Positions 40,446 through 50,801 are shown, counted from the stretch's first letter. The stretch is 64,000 nt of DNA from Bacteroides intestinalis (GCF_902364365.1 NZ_CABJDN010000014.1:81202-145201), one strand, 5' to 3'. Notes: generated by a model from the letters alone, not told the origin. Translations and numbers: made by a program.

Positions 40446-42263
40446 ATGAAGAAATTATTTATTGCGTTATCTTTGGTAACGTTTTTTAGTTTGGAGAGTT
40501 CGGCACAATGGAAACCGGCCGGAGATAAGATTAAAACTGAATGGGCTGAGCAAATTGAACCTTCAAATGTATTGCCCGAGTACCCAAGACCTATCATGCA
40601 GCGTAATGATTGGAAAAATCTGAATGGGTTGTGGGATTACGCCATTATTGATAAAGGTGGGCATATTCCGGCTGATTTTGAAGGTAAAATACTTGTGCCG
40701 TTTGCTGTGGAATCTTCTTTGTCGGGAGTTGGCAAGAGGATAAACGAAAAGCAGGAATTGGTATATCAACGTAGTTTTGATGTTCCATCGGCTTGGAAAG
40801 GAAAGCAGATTCTGCTGCATTTCGGTGCTGTAGACTGGAAAACAGATGTATGGGTGAATGATGTTAAGGTAGGAAGCCATACCGGAGGATTCACTCCATT
40901 TTCTTTTGATATTACTCCCGCTTTATCAGCTAAAGGCAGTAACCGTTTGGTTGTAAAGGTTTGGGACCCCACGGATAGAGGACCTCAGCCGCGTGGCAAG
41001 CAAGTCAGCAGACCGGAAGGTATCTGGTATACTCCTGTTACTGGTATCTGGCAGACTGTATGGCTGGAGCCTGTTAGCGGAAAGCATATTGAAAACCTTC
41101 GCATCACTCCTGATATTGATCGCAATTTATTGACAGTAAAGGCTGAACTGAATGCCAATTGTGCAACGGACCTCGTCGAAGTGAATGTATATGATGGCAA
41201 TCAACTGGTAGCTGCCGGTAAAAGTATCAATGGAGAAGCTGTAGAGGTAGCGATGCCCGAAAATGCTAAATTATGGAGTCCTGATTCTCCTTTCCTTTAT
41301 ACCTTGAAAGTAAGTTTGAAGGATGGAAATAAAATTGTGGACAAGGTGGATAGCTATGCTGCTATGCGTAAATATTCTACTCGCCGGGATGCTAACGGTA
41401 TTGTACGCCTGGAATTGAATAATGAAGCGTTGTTCCAGTTCGGACCGCTTGATCAAGGTTGGTGGCCTGATGGTTTGTATACAGCTCCTACGGATGAGGC
41501 TTTGCTGTATGACATACAGAAGACGAAAGATTTTGGTTTTAATATGATTCGCAAGCATATCAAAGTTGAGCCTGCCCGTTGGTATACCTATTGTGATCAG
41601 CTTGGAATTATTGTATGGCAAGATATGCCGAGTGGTGACCGCAATCCACAATGGCAGATGCGTCAATATTTTAATGGTACGGAAATGAAGCGTTCTGCTG
41701 AATCTGAAGGTTATTATCGCAAAGAATGGAAGGAAATCATAGATTGTCTGTATTCTTATCCTTGTATTGGTACCTGGGTGCCGTTCAATGAGGCTTGGGG
41801 ACAGTTTAAAACGGTAGAAATAGCTGAATGGACAAAGCAATATGATCCGACCCGTCTGGTGAATCCGGCAAGTGGTGGTAACCATTATCCTTGTGGGGAT
41901 ATGCTTGACCTGCACCATTATCCTGCACCGGAAATGTTTTTGTATGACGGCCAGCGTGCAACTGTTTTAGGTGAATATGGCGGTATAGGTCTGGTATTGA
42001 AAGATCACCTTTGGGAACCGAACCGTAACTGGGGTTATGTACAGTTCAATTCTTCTAAAGAGGCTACGGATGAATATGTGAAGTATGCCGATATGTTATA
42101 TCGGATGATTGACAGAGGATTCTCGGCAGCTGTTTATACGCAGACTACTGATGTAGAAGTGGAAGTGAATGGTTTTATAACTTATGACCGTAAGGTAATC
42201 AAGTTGGATGAAAAGCGTGTGAAAGAAATTAATACACGTATTTGTAATTCACTAAAGAAATAA
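40446..42263 (+). CDS. Glycoside hydrolase family 2 protein
   Basis: 605 residues. Signal peptide ending at SSA-Q (about residue 20), sugar-binding jelly roll (about 45-190, with HFGAVDWKTDVWVN and HTGGFTPFSFDIT), Ig-like domain (about 195-290) and a TIM barrel. The acid/base glutamate is about residue 449 (PFNEAWGQ) and the nucleophile candidate about residue 510 (LGEYGG). These fit the GH2 clan of exo-acting beta-galactosidase, mannosidase or glucuronidase enzymes; an alpha-L-arabinopyranosidase activity also exists in this family. It is shorter than LacZ, lacking the C-terminal domains. It precedes the hybrid regulator by 24 bases. Confidence 0.9.
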   Translation: MKKLFIALSLVTFFSLESSAQWKPAGDKIKTEWAEQIEPSNVLPEYPRPIMQRNDWKNLNGLWDYAIIDKGGHIPADFEGKILVPFAVESSLSGVGKRINEKQELVYQRSFDVPSAWKGKQILLHFGAVDWKTDVWVNDVKVGSHTGGFTPFSFDITPALSAKGSNRLVVKVWDPTDRGPQPRGKQVSRPEGIWYTPVTGIWQTVWLEPVSGKHIENLRITPDIDRNLLTVKAELNANCATDLVEVNVYDGNQLVAAGKSINGEAVEVAMPENAKLWSPDSPFLYTLKVSLKDGNKIVDKVDSYAAMRKYSTRRDANGIVRLELNNEALFQFGPLDQGWWPDGLYTAPTDEALLYDIQKTKDFGFNMIRKHIKVEPARWYTYCDQLGIIVWQDMPSGDRNPQWQMRQYFNGTEMKRSAESEGYYRKEWKEIIDCLYSYPCIGTWVPFNEAWGQFKTVEIAEWTKQYDPTRLVNPASGGNHYPCGDMLDLHHYPAPEMFLYDGQRATVLGEYGGIGLVLKDHLWEPNRNWGYVQFNSSKEATDEYVKYADMLYRMIDRGFSAAVYTQTTDVEVEVNGFITYDRKVIKLDEKRVKEINTRICNSLKK

Positions 42264-42277
42264 TCTTTCCTAAAAAA

Positions 42278-42283
42278 GGAGGG
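42278..42283 (+). promoter_or_regulatory. Strong ribosome binding site of the hybrid regulator
   Basis: GGAGGG centred 7 bases before the ATG at 42288. A strong Shine-Dalgarno is rare in Bacteroides and decides this start. Confidence 0.55.
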
Positions 42284-42287
42284 AACT

Positions 42288-45200
42288 ATGAATCGAACTA
42301 TAATAAAGCTTTTCCTCTGTTTGTGCATAGTGACGGCATTGCCGTCCTATGCCTATAATACCGTTCACTATTATTTCAGAACGGTAGATATCAGAAATGG
42401 TCTTTCACAGAACTCTGTAAACAGGATTTTTCAGGACAAGAAAGGCTTTATGTGGTTTGGTACTAAAGATGGCTTGAGCCGCTACGACGGCTTGTCTTTC
42501 CGTATCTATAACAATGAAAATTCAAATCTGGGCAGGAATTTCATAACGGTACTTTATGAAGATAGTAAAGGGAATATATGGGTAGGTACTGATGGAGGAC
42601 TTTATATTTATAACCCTATACTTGACTCTTTTACTGAATTCAATTTAGTAAGTGATAAAGGAACCGTTATCCGGGATTTTGTGACGATGATAAGGTGTGA
42701 TGAGCACTTAAATCTTTGGATATCAGTTGAAAATCAGGGGTTGTTCTGTTATAATAGTGATGAAAACAAATTACGGAATTATCTTCATGATGCAGGACTG
42801 GCCAATGTTCATCGTTTTTGGTTAAATGGGAATACCTGTTGGCTGGCATTGTATGGAGATAATCTTTACTATACAAAGGCTGGCTTTGAATCGCCTTTGC
42901 AGCCTTTTAAGGATGCAAATGGTAATGAAATATTTAAAGGTGACATTATCAATTGTGAGGTTGTCGGTCCTCATAATTACACTTATATAGCATCATCCAA
43001 CGGATTGACTGAAGTTAATTTTGTGACAGGCAAATCCCGTAGGATTTTGGATGCTTTTGCACGTACGTTAGAATTTAAGTCCGATGATGAATTATGGGTA
43101 GGTACGGAAAAGGGATTGTATATCTATAATTTGACGACTAACAAGATCACACATCTGACAGTACCCGATCAAGATGACTCCTATGCGTTATCAGACAATG
43201 CTATTTATTCGATTTATCGCGATAGGGAGAATGGGATGTGGGTAGGTTCTTATTTTGGTGGTGTGAATTATTATCCGTATCAATGGACTTATTTTGAGAA
43301 GTTTTATCCGAGAGAGGAGATTAAATTTTTTGGTCGTCGGGTACGTGAAATATGCGAAGGCAACGATGGTACTTTATGGATAGGAACTGAAGATAAAGGA
43401 TTGTTTAATTTTAATCCTGAGACAGAAGAAATGGTGCCATTTGAGCACCCGGATATATATAAAAACGTTCATGCTCTTTGTCTGGATGGAGATGATTTAT
43501 GGGTCGGTACTTTTTCCAGGGGGCTGAATAAAGTGAATTTACGCACAAGGCAAGTGAAGCATTATTCCAGAGACAAGGGTGAGAATTCGTTGACTGCCAG
43601 TGATGCTTTCACCGTTTGTAAGACAACTGCCGAGGATATCTGGATAGGAACGACATCCGGTTTGTTCAAATACAATCGTTCTTTTGATAATTTTACTCAT
43701 ATTCCGCAATTAGGAAGTTTGTTTGTTTATGATATTTTGGAAGACTTTGAGGGGAATTTATGGTTTGCTACTTTCTCGAATGGGGTATTCTCTTATAATA
43801 CTCAGACCCAGCAATGGAAGAGCTATCTCTCAAATGAAAAAGATTCGACCTCACTCTCTTATAACAAAGTGATTTCTATTTGCGAGGATAGTAAGAAGCG
43901 TTTGTGGTTTATGACGATGGGGAAGGGGTTCTGTCGCTATAATCGGGAAACAGATAACTTTACACGTTACGACACGTCAAAAGGACTTCCAAACAATACT
44001 GTTTACAAAATGGTTGAAGACAGACGGGGAAATCTGTGGGTTACGAGTAATTATGGGCTTACCTGCTTTAATCCGGATACTGAGGCCATGCACGTATATA
44101 CTACGGCAAATGGATTACTGAGTAATCAGTTTAATTTCCAGTCTGGATATTGTGACAAAAAGGGACGTATCTATTTTGGCAGTATTAATGGGTTTGTCAT
44201 ATTCGATCCGTATAATTTTGTGGAGAATAGTTTTCTGCCTCCGGTAGTTATTACTGACTTTTATCTGTTTAATAAACGTTTTTCAGTGGATACTCCGGGA
44301 TCCCCTTTGCAGCAAAATATTACTTATGCCGATGAGATAGAGCTTGATGCAGATCAGAATTCTTTTGCTTTCCAAGTGGCTGCTTTAAGCTATCAGGCAC
44401 CGGAGATGAATCGTCTGATGTATAAATTGGAAGGTTTTGACCAGGAGTGGTATATGTTGGGACGAAACTCTATGATTACCTATTCTAATCTACCCTATGG
44501 AAGCTATACATTACGTATAAAAGGTTCTAATGGTGACGGGAAATGGAATGATGTGGAACGGGTACTTGATGTACGTATTCGTCCTCCGTTTTACTTATCG
44601 GTGTGGGCATACGTTATTTATGTTATCTTGGCGCTGTGTTCATTGGGTGCCACTATTCTATATTTCAGAAGACGGACGCAAGAGAGGCATCGGTTAGCGA
44701 TGGAGAAGTTTGAACGGGAAAAGGAACGTGAACTTTATTCTGCAAAAATTGATTTCTTTACGAATGTAGCACATGAGATACGTACTCCGCTTACGTTAAT
44801 AAAGAGTCCACTTGAGAATGTGCTGCTTTCTAAGGAGGTTTCTGACGAGATCAGGGACGATTTGGAAGTGATGGATCTGAATACAAACCGTTTGCTTGAT
44901 TTGGTGAATCAACTGCTTGATTTCCGTAAGACGGAGACGCAAGGATTTCAATTGAACTTTGTGGAATATGACGTTGTAGATATATTGCAAAAGACCTATA
45001 AGCGTTTTAAACCTTTGGCACGTGAAAAAGGTCTGGAACTTACTATTGATTCTCCGGAGAGTTTATATGCTTCGGTGGATAGGGAAGGACTGACTAAAAT
45101 CATCAGTAATTTGATGACAAATGGCGTAAAATATTCAGAAACATATATCCGCATTAAGTTATACGTTGAGGGGGATCAGATGTTGCTCCTGGCATGTAAT

Positions 45201-46238
45201 GACGGACGTGTGGTTCCGATGGAGATGCGTGAAGAGATATTTAAGCCGTTCGTTCAATACAAAGCCGGAGTGTTACATTCTGTTTCCGGTACGGGTATAG
45301 GATTGCCTTTGGCGCGTTCGCTTGCCGAACTTCATGGAGGGACTTTGTGTATGGTGAATTCCATGGAAAGTAATCAGTTTTTGCTCTCGCTTCCGATAAA
45401 ACATGCCCATACAATACAGACAAAAGAGCAAGTTGTCCATGAAGAGTCTATTGAAAGGCAAGAGGTTGAAGAAGAACCTGATTTGCAAAATCGTTATACG
45501 TTGCTTGTTGTAGAGGATAGTTTGGAAATGCAGGCGTTCATCGTGAAACAATTATCAGCGAAATACCGGGTTTTGACAGCATTGAATGGTGTGGAAGCCT
45601 TGAAGGTATTGGAAGAACATACCGTCAATCTGGTTATTTCGGATGTCATGATGCCTGAAATGGATGGATTGGAATTATGTGAGCATTTAAAGTCTGCGGT
45701 TGATTATAGCCATATTCCTGTTATTTTATTGACAGCTAAGACCACCCTTCAGGCTAAGATAGAAGGTATGAAGCTTGGGGCAGATGTCTATATAGAGAAA
45801 CCTTTTTCTGTGGAATATCTTAAGGTTTGTGTCTCTAATTTGCTAAGTAATCGTGAGAAACTTCGTGTTGCTTTCGTTCATTCACCTTTTGAACAGGTCA
45901 ACAGTATGGCAATGACTAAAGCGGATGAAACTTTTTTAAAGACATTGAAAGAAGTAGTGGTTGCAAATATGCAGGATCCAGACTTTAATTTGGATGATAT
46001 GGCAAGCCAGCTGAACATGAGCCGTTCGAGCCTTAACCGGAAAATAAAAGGTATATTGGATATGACTCCGAATGATTACATTCGTTTGGAGCGTTTAAAG
46101 AAAGCAGTGCAATTACTCAAAGAGGGGGAATGTCGGATAAATGAGGTTTGTTACATGATCGGTTTTAATACCCCTTCTTATTTTGCCAAATGCTTCCAGA
46201 AACAGTTTGGTGTTCTGCCTAAGGACTTTATAAAATAG
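42288..46238 (+). CDS. Hybrid two-component system regulator (HTCS)
   Basis: 1316 residues in one chain: signal peptide, periplasmic regulator-propeller repeats (about 30-690, repeats such as DKKGFMWFGTKDGLSRY and EDSKGNIWVGTDGGL), Y_Y_Y domain (about 690-760), transmembrane segment (about 768-790), HisKA with the phospho-accepting histidine in VAHEIRTPL (near 828), HATPase (GTGIGLPLARSLAE near 1005), receiver domain (Asp in ISDVMMPEMDG near 1117) and AraC-type DNA-binding domain (about 1225-1316). It binds a glycan fragment in the periplasm and switches on the surrounding utilisation genes. It overlaps nothing and has its own strong ribosome site. Confidence 0.97.
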   Translation: MNRTIIKLFLCLCIVTALPSYAYNTVHYYFRTVDIRNGLSQNSVNRIFQDKKGFMWFGTKDGLSRYDGLSFRIYNNENSNLGRNFITVLYEDSKGNIWVGTDGGLYIYNPILDSFTEFNLVSDKGTVIRDFVTMIRCDEHLNLWISVENQGLFCYNSDENKLRNYLHDAGLANVHRFWLNGNTCWLALYGDNLYYTKAGFESPLQPFKDANGNEIFKGDIINCEVVGPHNYTYIASSNGLTEVNFVTGKSRRILDAFARTLEFKSDDELWVGTEKGLYIYNLTTNKITHLTVPDQDDSYALSDNAIYSIYRDRENGMWVGSYFGGVNYYPYQWTYFEKFYPREEIKFFGRRVREICEGNDGTLWIGTEDKGLFNFNPETEEMVPFEHPDIYKNVHALCLDGDDLWVGTFSRGLNKVNLRTRQVKHYSRDKGENSLTASDAFTVCKTTAEDIWIGTTSGLFKYNRSFDNFTHIPQLGSLFVYDILEDFEGNLWFATFSNGVFSYNTQTQQWKSYLSNEKDSTSLSYNKVISICEDSKKRLWFMTMGKGFCRYNRETDNFTRYDTSKGLPNNTVYKMVEDRRGNLWVTSNYGLTCFNPDTEAMHVYTTANGLLSNQFNFQSGYCDKKGRIYFGSINGFVIFDPYNFVENSFLPPVVITDFYLFNKRFSVDTPGSPLQQNITYADEIELDADQNSFAFQVAALSYQAPEMNRLMYKLEGFDQEWYMLGRNSMITYSNLPYGSYTLRIKGSNGDGKWNDVERVLDVRIRPPFYLSVWAYVIYVILALCSLGATILYFRRRTQERHRLAMEKFEREKERELYSAKIDFFTNVAHEIRTPLTLIKSPLENVLLSKEVSDEIRDDLEVMDLNTNRLLDLVNQLLDFRKTETQGFQLNFVEYDVVDILQKTYKRFKPLAREKGLELTIDSPESLYASVDREGLTKIISNLMTNGVKYSETYIRIKLYVEGDQMLLLACNDGRVVPMEMREEIFKPFVQYKAGVLHSVSGTGIGLPLARSLAELHGGTLCMVNSMESNQFLLSLPIKHAHTIQTKEQVVHEESIERQEVEEEPDLQNRYTLLVVEDSLEMQAFIVKQLSAKYRVLTALNGVEALKVLEEHTVNLVISDVMMPEMDGLELCEHLKSAVDYSHIPVILLTAKTTLQAKIEGMKLGADVYIEKPFSVEYLKVCVSNLLSNREKLRVAFVHSPFEQVNSMAMTKADETFLKTLKEVVVANMQDPDFNLDDMASQLNMSRSSLNRKIKGILDMTPNDYIRLERLKKAVQLLKEGECRINEVCYMIGFNTPSYFAKCFQKQFGVLPKDFIK

Positions 46239-46310
46239 CGATGGGGAGCGTCTGGAACTATTTTTGCATTGTTTGAGTAGATTTTTATATTTTATATCTT
46301 AAGATTTCAC

Positions 46311-46318
46311 TACTTTTG
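46311..46318 (+). promoter_or_regulatory. -7 promoter element (TACTTTTG) of the oxidoreductase cassette
   Basis: Matches TAnnTTTG, 76 bases before the ATG at 46395 and after the HTCS stop. No exact -33 box is seen at standard spacing. It suggests that the cassette is a unit separate from the HTCS. Confidence 0.45.
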
Positions 46319-46394
46319 GGCTGTTATTTTTATATGGATATTCTGCCCGAAAAAAGAAAGGAGTATATTCGGATTTTATTTTAAAGACCATATT

Positions 46395-47687
46395 ATGAAA
46401 GATACATTAATCAACAGAAGAGAATTCCTTAAAAATATAGGGGTGCTTGGAGCCGGGGTGTTGTTGTCAGCAAGTCCTTGGCTTTCTGCTTTTTCGGAAG
46501 TTAAGGAAACTTCCAATGAAAAATGCCGTTTGGCTGTTATTGGGCCGGGATCACGGGGACGCTTTTTGATGAGTTTCCTGATACAAAATCCTAAAGTGGA
46601 TATTGTGGCATTGTGTGATATTTACCAGCCTTCCATTGATGAGGGATTGAAACTTGCCCCGAAAGCCAAGGTTTATGATGACTACCGGAGAATACTGGAG
46701 GACAAAACGATTGACGCGGTATTGGTGGCTACTCCTCTTAATTCCCATTGCCAGATTGTATTAGATGCTTTTGACGCCGGTAAACATGTGTTCTGTGAAA
46801 AGACCATAGGCTTTACGATGGAGGAGTGCTACCGTATCTATCAGAAGCATATCAGTACAGGCAAGATATTCTTCACCGGCCAGCAGCGTCTTTTCGATCC
46901 GCGATATATAAAAGTAATGGAGATGGTACACGCCGGTACATTTGGTGAAATTAATGCTATCCGTACTTTCTGGAACCGGAATGGAGATTGGAGACGGGAA
47001 GTCCCTTCGCCTGAACTGGAACGTTTAATAAACTGGCGTTTGTATCGCGAATATTCCAAGGGTTTGATGACTGAACTGGCCTGTCATCAGTTACAGATCG
47101 GAAGCTGGGCTTTGCAAAAGCTTCCTGAGAAGGTGATGGGACATGGAGCTATCACTTACTGGAAAGACGGTCGGGAAGTGTATGACAACGTCAGTTGTAT
47201 ATATGTGTTTGATAATGGAGTGAAGATGACGTTCGATTCTGTCATATCCAATAAATTTTATGGTCTGGAAGAGCAAATCATGGGTAATCTGGGAACAGTA
47301 GAGCCTGAAAAGGGTAAGTATTATTTTGAGAGTGTAGCCCCTGCACCCGGATTCCTGCAGATGATCAATGATTGGGAGAATAAAGTCTTTGACTCTTTGC
47401 CTTTTGCCGGTACCAGCTGGGCACCGGAAACTGCCAACGAAAACAAGGGAGAATTTATTTTGGGAGAACGCCCCAAATCGGATGGTACTTCTTTGCTCCT
47501 GGAGGCTTTTGCTGAGGCCGTTATTACCCGTAAGCAGCCGAAACGTATAGCCGAAGAGGGCTATTATGCAAGTATGCTGTGCTTATTGGGCGATCAGGCT
47601 TTGCAGGAAGAAAAAGTACTTTACTTCCCCGATGAGTATAAAATAAATTATCTGAACCATCAAGCTAAAACAATTGAAGCCGTATGA
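46395..47687 (+). CDS. Gfo/Idh/MocA-family oxidoreductase 1, Tat-exported
   Basis: 430 residues. A twin-arginine signal (NRREFLKN, residues 7-14, then a hydrophobic stretch) predicts export of the folded, cofactor-loaded enzyme. The NAD(P)-binding motif is GPGSRG (50-55), then the ALCDIY strand. The catalytic lysine motif reads CEKTIG (about 134-138), with Thr replacing the usual Pro. Family members in such loci oxidise the C3 hydroxyl of glycosides or reduce the product. It lies upstream of a second paralogue and a DUF1080 protein. Its stop overlaps the start of the next gene by four bases. Confidence 0.9.
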   Translation: MKDTLINRREFLKNIGVLGAGVLLSASPWLSAFSEVKETSNEKCRLAVIGPGSRGRFLMSFLIQNPKVDIVALCDIYQPSIDEGLKLAPKAKVYDDYRRILEDKTIDAVLVATPLNSHCQIVLDAFDAGKHVFCEKTIGFTMEECYRIYQKHISTGKIFFTGQQRLFDPRYIKVMEMVHAGTFGEINAIRTFWNRNGDWRREVPSPELERLINWRLYREYSKGLMTELACHQLQIGSWALQKLPEKVMGHGAITYWKDGREVYDNVSCIYVFDNGVKMTFDSVISNKFYGLEEQIMGNLGTVEPEKGKYYFESVAPAPGFLQMINDWENKVFDSLPFAGTSWAPETANENKGEFILGERPKSDGTSLLLEAFAEAVITRKQPKRIAEEGYYASMLCLLGDQALQEEKVLYFPDEYKINYLNHQAKTIEAV

Positions 47688-47932
47688 AAAATACAATCAT
47701 TACCGTTCGCCGGAAAAAGATAGAATTACTGACTTTGCTGGCATGCTTCATTATCGGCAATCTGGCAAATTTGTATGCTATAATTTCTTATAAAACCCCT
47801 TTCTCGGAGATGCTGACCTCTATTTTCTATGTCCTGGCATTTTCGTGTGCGCTTTATGTTTTCTGGACCCTGTTGCGGCTCTTATTCTATGGAATAAGAA
47901 ATCTGCTCCTTAAAAAGAAAATTGAAGTATAG
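47684..47932 (+). CDS. Small two-TM membrane protein
   Basis: 82 residues: a basic start (RRKK), two hydrophobic helices (about 16-37 and 46-69) and a basic end (RNLLLKKKIEV). The ATG overlaps the stop of oxidoreductase 1 by four bases (ATGA), so it is coupled to it. Both ends are positively charged, which places them in the cytoplasm. Unknown family; perhaps an anchor or cofactor-supply partner for the exported oxidoreductases. Confidence 0.65.
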   Translation: MKNTIITVRRKKIELLTLLACFIIGNLANLYAIISYKTPFSEMLTSIFYVLAFSCALYVFWTLLRLLFYGIRNLLLKKKIEV

Positions 47933-47985
47933 AGATGATTGAAATAGAATTCCTTAATTAATACCAAATTAATACCAATGAGATA

Positions 47986-49404
47986 ATGACAACACGAAGA
48001 GATTTTTTGAAGACCATGACCATGGCTTCTGCCGGATTGGCATTGGGTGCTGGTGATATACTGGCAAATCCCACCTTTGCATCGCAAAGAAAGATAACAG
48101 ATAAGGTGAAGATTGCCTATATAGGTATTGGCAATCGTGGTGAACAGATTATTGGGGATTTTGCCCGTACCGGTATGGTGGAGGTTGTGGCTTTGTGTGA
48201 TGTTGATATGGGAGCTCCCCATACACAAAAGGTAATGAACCTGTATCCTAAGGCAAAGCGTTTCCGTGATTTTCGCCAGATGTTCGACAAGGCAGGCAAT
48301 GAATTTGATGCTGTAGCTATAGCAACGCCCGACCATTCTCACTTCCCTATTAGTATGCTGGCTCTGGCATCAGGCAAACATGTATATGTAGAGAAGCCTC
48401 TGGCACGTACTTTTTATGAGGCGGAAGTGTTGATGCAGGCTGCATTGAAACGCCCTAATCTGGCTACACAGGTCGGTAATCAGGGACATTCTGAGGCTAA
48501 TTATTTCCAGTTTAAGGCATGGATGGATGCGGGTATCATTAAAGATGTGACAGCTGTGACTGCACATATGAATAACCCTCGCCGTTGGCACAAGTGGGAT
48601 ACAAACATTTATAAGCTTCCTTCAGGACAGCAGTTACCGAAAGATATGGATTGGGATACCTGGCTGGGTGTAACTCCTTATCATGAATATAACAAAGACT
48701 ATCATTTGGGTCAGTGGCGTTGCTGGTATGATTTCGGAATGGGCTGTCTGGGTGACTGGGGTGCACATATCCTGGATACGGTTCATGAGTTTCTGGAACT
48801 GGGATTGCCTTATGAAGTGACGATGCAGTATGCCAACGGGCATAATGATTATTTCTTCCCATATTCTTCCACGATTCTGTTCCGCTTCCCTCAACGTAAG
48901 GGTATGCCACCGGTTGATATCACTTGGTATGATGGTTTGGATAATCTTCCTCCTATCCCTGCCGGTTATGGCGTATCGGGTCTGGATCCTAACATTCCTA
49001 CAACGAACCAGGGAGATGCCCCGGCTGCTAAGTTGAATCCTGGAAAGATTATTTATTCAAAGGAACTGACATTTAAGGGTGGAACTCATGGAAGTACACT
49101 CTCCATTATACCGGAGGAAAAGGCCAAGGAAATGGCAGGTAAGTTGCCAGAAGTGCCTAAGAGTCCGTCTAATCACTTTGAGAACTTCCTGTTAGCTTGT
49201 ATGGGACAGGAAAAAACTCGTTCTCCGTTTGAAATTAATGGTGTATTGGCTCAGGTATTCTCATTGGGAGTAATGGCTCAGCGCCTTAATACGCAGTTGT
49301 TCTTTGATCCTCGCACGAAGCAGATCACGAATAATGAATTTGCTAATGCTATGTTGGCCGGGGTACCGCCACGTAAGGGATGGGATGAATTTTATAAAAT
49401 GTAA
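47986..49404 (+). CDS. Gfo/Idh/MocA-family oxidoreductase 2, Tat-exported
   Basis: 472 residues. Twin-arginine signal TRRDFLKT at the start, nucleotide motif GIGNRG (47-52), catalytic motif VEKPLA (about 136-141) and the C-terminal dimerisation domain with CLGDWGAHILDTVHEF. It is longer than oxidoreductase 1 and differs in its substrate loop, so they are probably complementary oxidation and reduction enzymes. It lies 53 bases after the membrane protein and 39 bases before the DUF1080 gene. In B. thetaiotaomicron, a similar set (as I recall) performs 3-keto-glycoside cleavage. Confidence 0.92.
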   Translation: MTTRRDFLKTMTMASAGLALGAGDILANPTFASQRKITDKVKIAYIGIGNRGEQIIGDFARTGMVEVVALCDVDMGAPHTQKVMNLYPKAKRFRDFRQMFDKAGNEFDAVAIATPDHSHFPISMLALASGKHVYVEKPLARTFYEAEVLMQAALKRPNLATQVGNQGHSEANYFQFKAWMDAGIIKDVTAVTAHMNNPRRWHKWDTNIYKLPSGQQLPKDMDWDTWLGVTPYHEYNKDYHLGQWRCWYDFGMGCLGDWGAHILDTVHEFLELGLPYEVTMQYANGHNDYFFPYSSTILFRFPQRKGMPPVDITWYDGLDNLPPIPAGYGVSGLDPNIPTTNQGDAPAAKLNPGKIIYSKELTFKGGTHGSTLSIIPEEKAKEMAGKLPEVPKSPSNHFENFLLACMGQEKTRSPFEINGVLAQVFSLGVMAQRLNTQLFFDPRTKQITNNEFANAMLAGVPPRKGWDEFYKM

Positions 49405-49443
49405 TAGCATCATATTAACATAATTAATAGAAGAGATATCAGT

Positions 49444-50784
49444 ATGAGAAAGAATTATTTGTTGCTTCTGTTTGTGTTTTGTGCCTCTATAGTTTCAGCA
49501 CAGAACTGGGAGCCTCTTTTCAATGGAAAGAACCTGAGTGGCTGGAAGAAACTGAATGGTAAAGCCGAATACAAAGTAGTAGATGGCGCTATTGTGGGTG
49601 TTTCAAAGATGAATACTCCTAATACATTTCTGGCTACCAAGAAAAACTATGGTGACTTTATCCTGGAATTTGATTTCAAGATAGACGATGGATTGAATTC
49701 GGGTGTGCAAGTACGTAGTGAAAGTAAAAAGGATTACCAGAATGGCCGTGTACATGGCTATCAGTTTGAAATAGATCCTTCAAAGCGTGCCTGGTCGGGT
49801 GGTATTTATGATGAGGCCCGTCGTAACTGGTTGTATCCTTTGACACAGAATCCGTCGGCTAAAAGTGCTTTCAAAAATAATGAGTGGAACAAGGCTCGTA
49901 TTGAGGCTGTAGGTAATTCTATTGCTACATGGATTAATGGAGTACCTTGTGCTAATATTTGGGATGATATGACTCCTGCTGGCTTTATTGCTTTGCAAGT
50001 ACATGCTATCGGTAACGCTGCTGATGAAGGAAAGACTGTTAGCTGGAAGAATATCCGCATTTGTACTACAGATGTAGAACGTTACCAAACAGCTCAAAAA
50101 GCACCGGAAATAAATGTTATTCCTAATACAATTTCTCCGAACGAAGCAAAAGAAGGTTGGGCACTCCTTTGGGATGGCAAGACTTCCGAAGGCTGGAGAG
50201 GAGCTCGATTGAACTCTTTCCCGGAAAAGGGCTGGAAGATGGAAGACGGTATTCTGAAAGTAATGAAGAGCGGCGGTGCAGAATCTGCTAACGGTGGTGA
50301 TATCGTGACAACTAAAAAGTACAAGAATTTCATTCTGAAAGTTGATTTCAAGATTACTGAAGGTGCTAATAGCGGTGTGAAGTATTTTGTTAGTCCTGAT
50401 ATGAATAAGGGAGCCGGTTCAGCTATCGGTTGTGAGTTCCAGATTCTTGATGATGACAAGCACCCGGATGCTAAGTTGGGCGTAAAGGGTAACCGTAAAT
50501 TGGGTTCGCTTTACGATTTGATTCCTGCTCCGGCGAACAAACCTTTCAATAAGAAAGATTTTAATACGGCTATGATTATTGTGAAAGGTGACCACGTAGA
50601 ACATTGGTTGAATGGTGTGAAGCTCATTGAATACACACGTCAGAATGAAATGTGGGATGCATTGGTTGCTTATAGCAAATACAGAGATTGGCCTAATTTC
50701 GGAAATCATGAGTCCGGAAATATCCTTTTGCAGGATCATGGAGATGAAGTATGGTTTAAGAATGTAAAGATCAAGGAATTGTAA
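49444..50784 (+). CDS. Double DUF1080 protein (3-keto-glycoside hydrolase family)
   Basis: 446 residues; signal peptide ending SAQ-N (about residue 19). Two DUF1080 (concanavalin-like jelly-roll) domains lie in tandem, about 21-208 (start [13 protein letters not shown]) and about 238-445 (start [13 protein letters not shown]). Both end in a V-W/S-W-F-KN-V/I-x-I strand. Members hydrolyse or hydrate 3-keto sugar glycosides after oxidation. This pairing after two oxidoreductases fits an oxidise-cleave-reduce route. Exported to the periplasm. It is closed by an intrinsic terminator at 50802-50837. Confidence 0.9.
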   Translation: MRKNYLLLLFVFCASIVSAQNWEPLFNGKNLSGWKKLNGKAEYKVVDGAIVGVSKMNTPNTFLATKKNYGDFILEFDFKIDDGLNSGVQVRSESKKDYQNGRVHGYQFEIDPSKRAWSGGIYDEARRNWLYPLTQNPSAKSAFKNNEWNKARIEAVGNSIATWINGVPCANIWDDMTPAGFIALQVHAIGNAADEGKTVSWKNIRICTTDVERYQTAQKAPEINVIPNTISPNEAKEGWALLWDGKTSEGWRGARLNSFPEKGWKMEDGILKVMKSGGAESANGGDIVTTKKYKNFILKVDFKITEGANSGVKYFVSPDMNKGAGSAIGCEFQILDDDKHPDAKLGVKGNRKLGSLYDLIPAPANKPFNKKDFNTAMIIVKGDHVEHWLNGVKLIEYTRQNEMWDALVAYSKYRDWPNFGNHESGNILLQDHGDEVWFKNVKIKEL

Positions 50785-50801
50785 TTAATATTATGTCTTC
50801 G

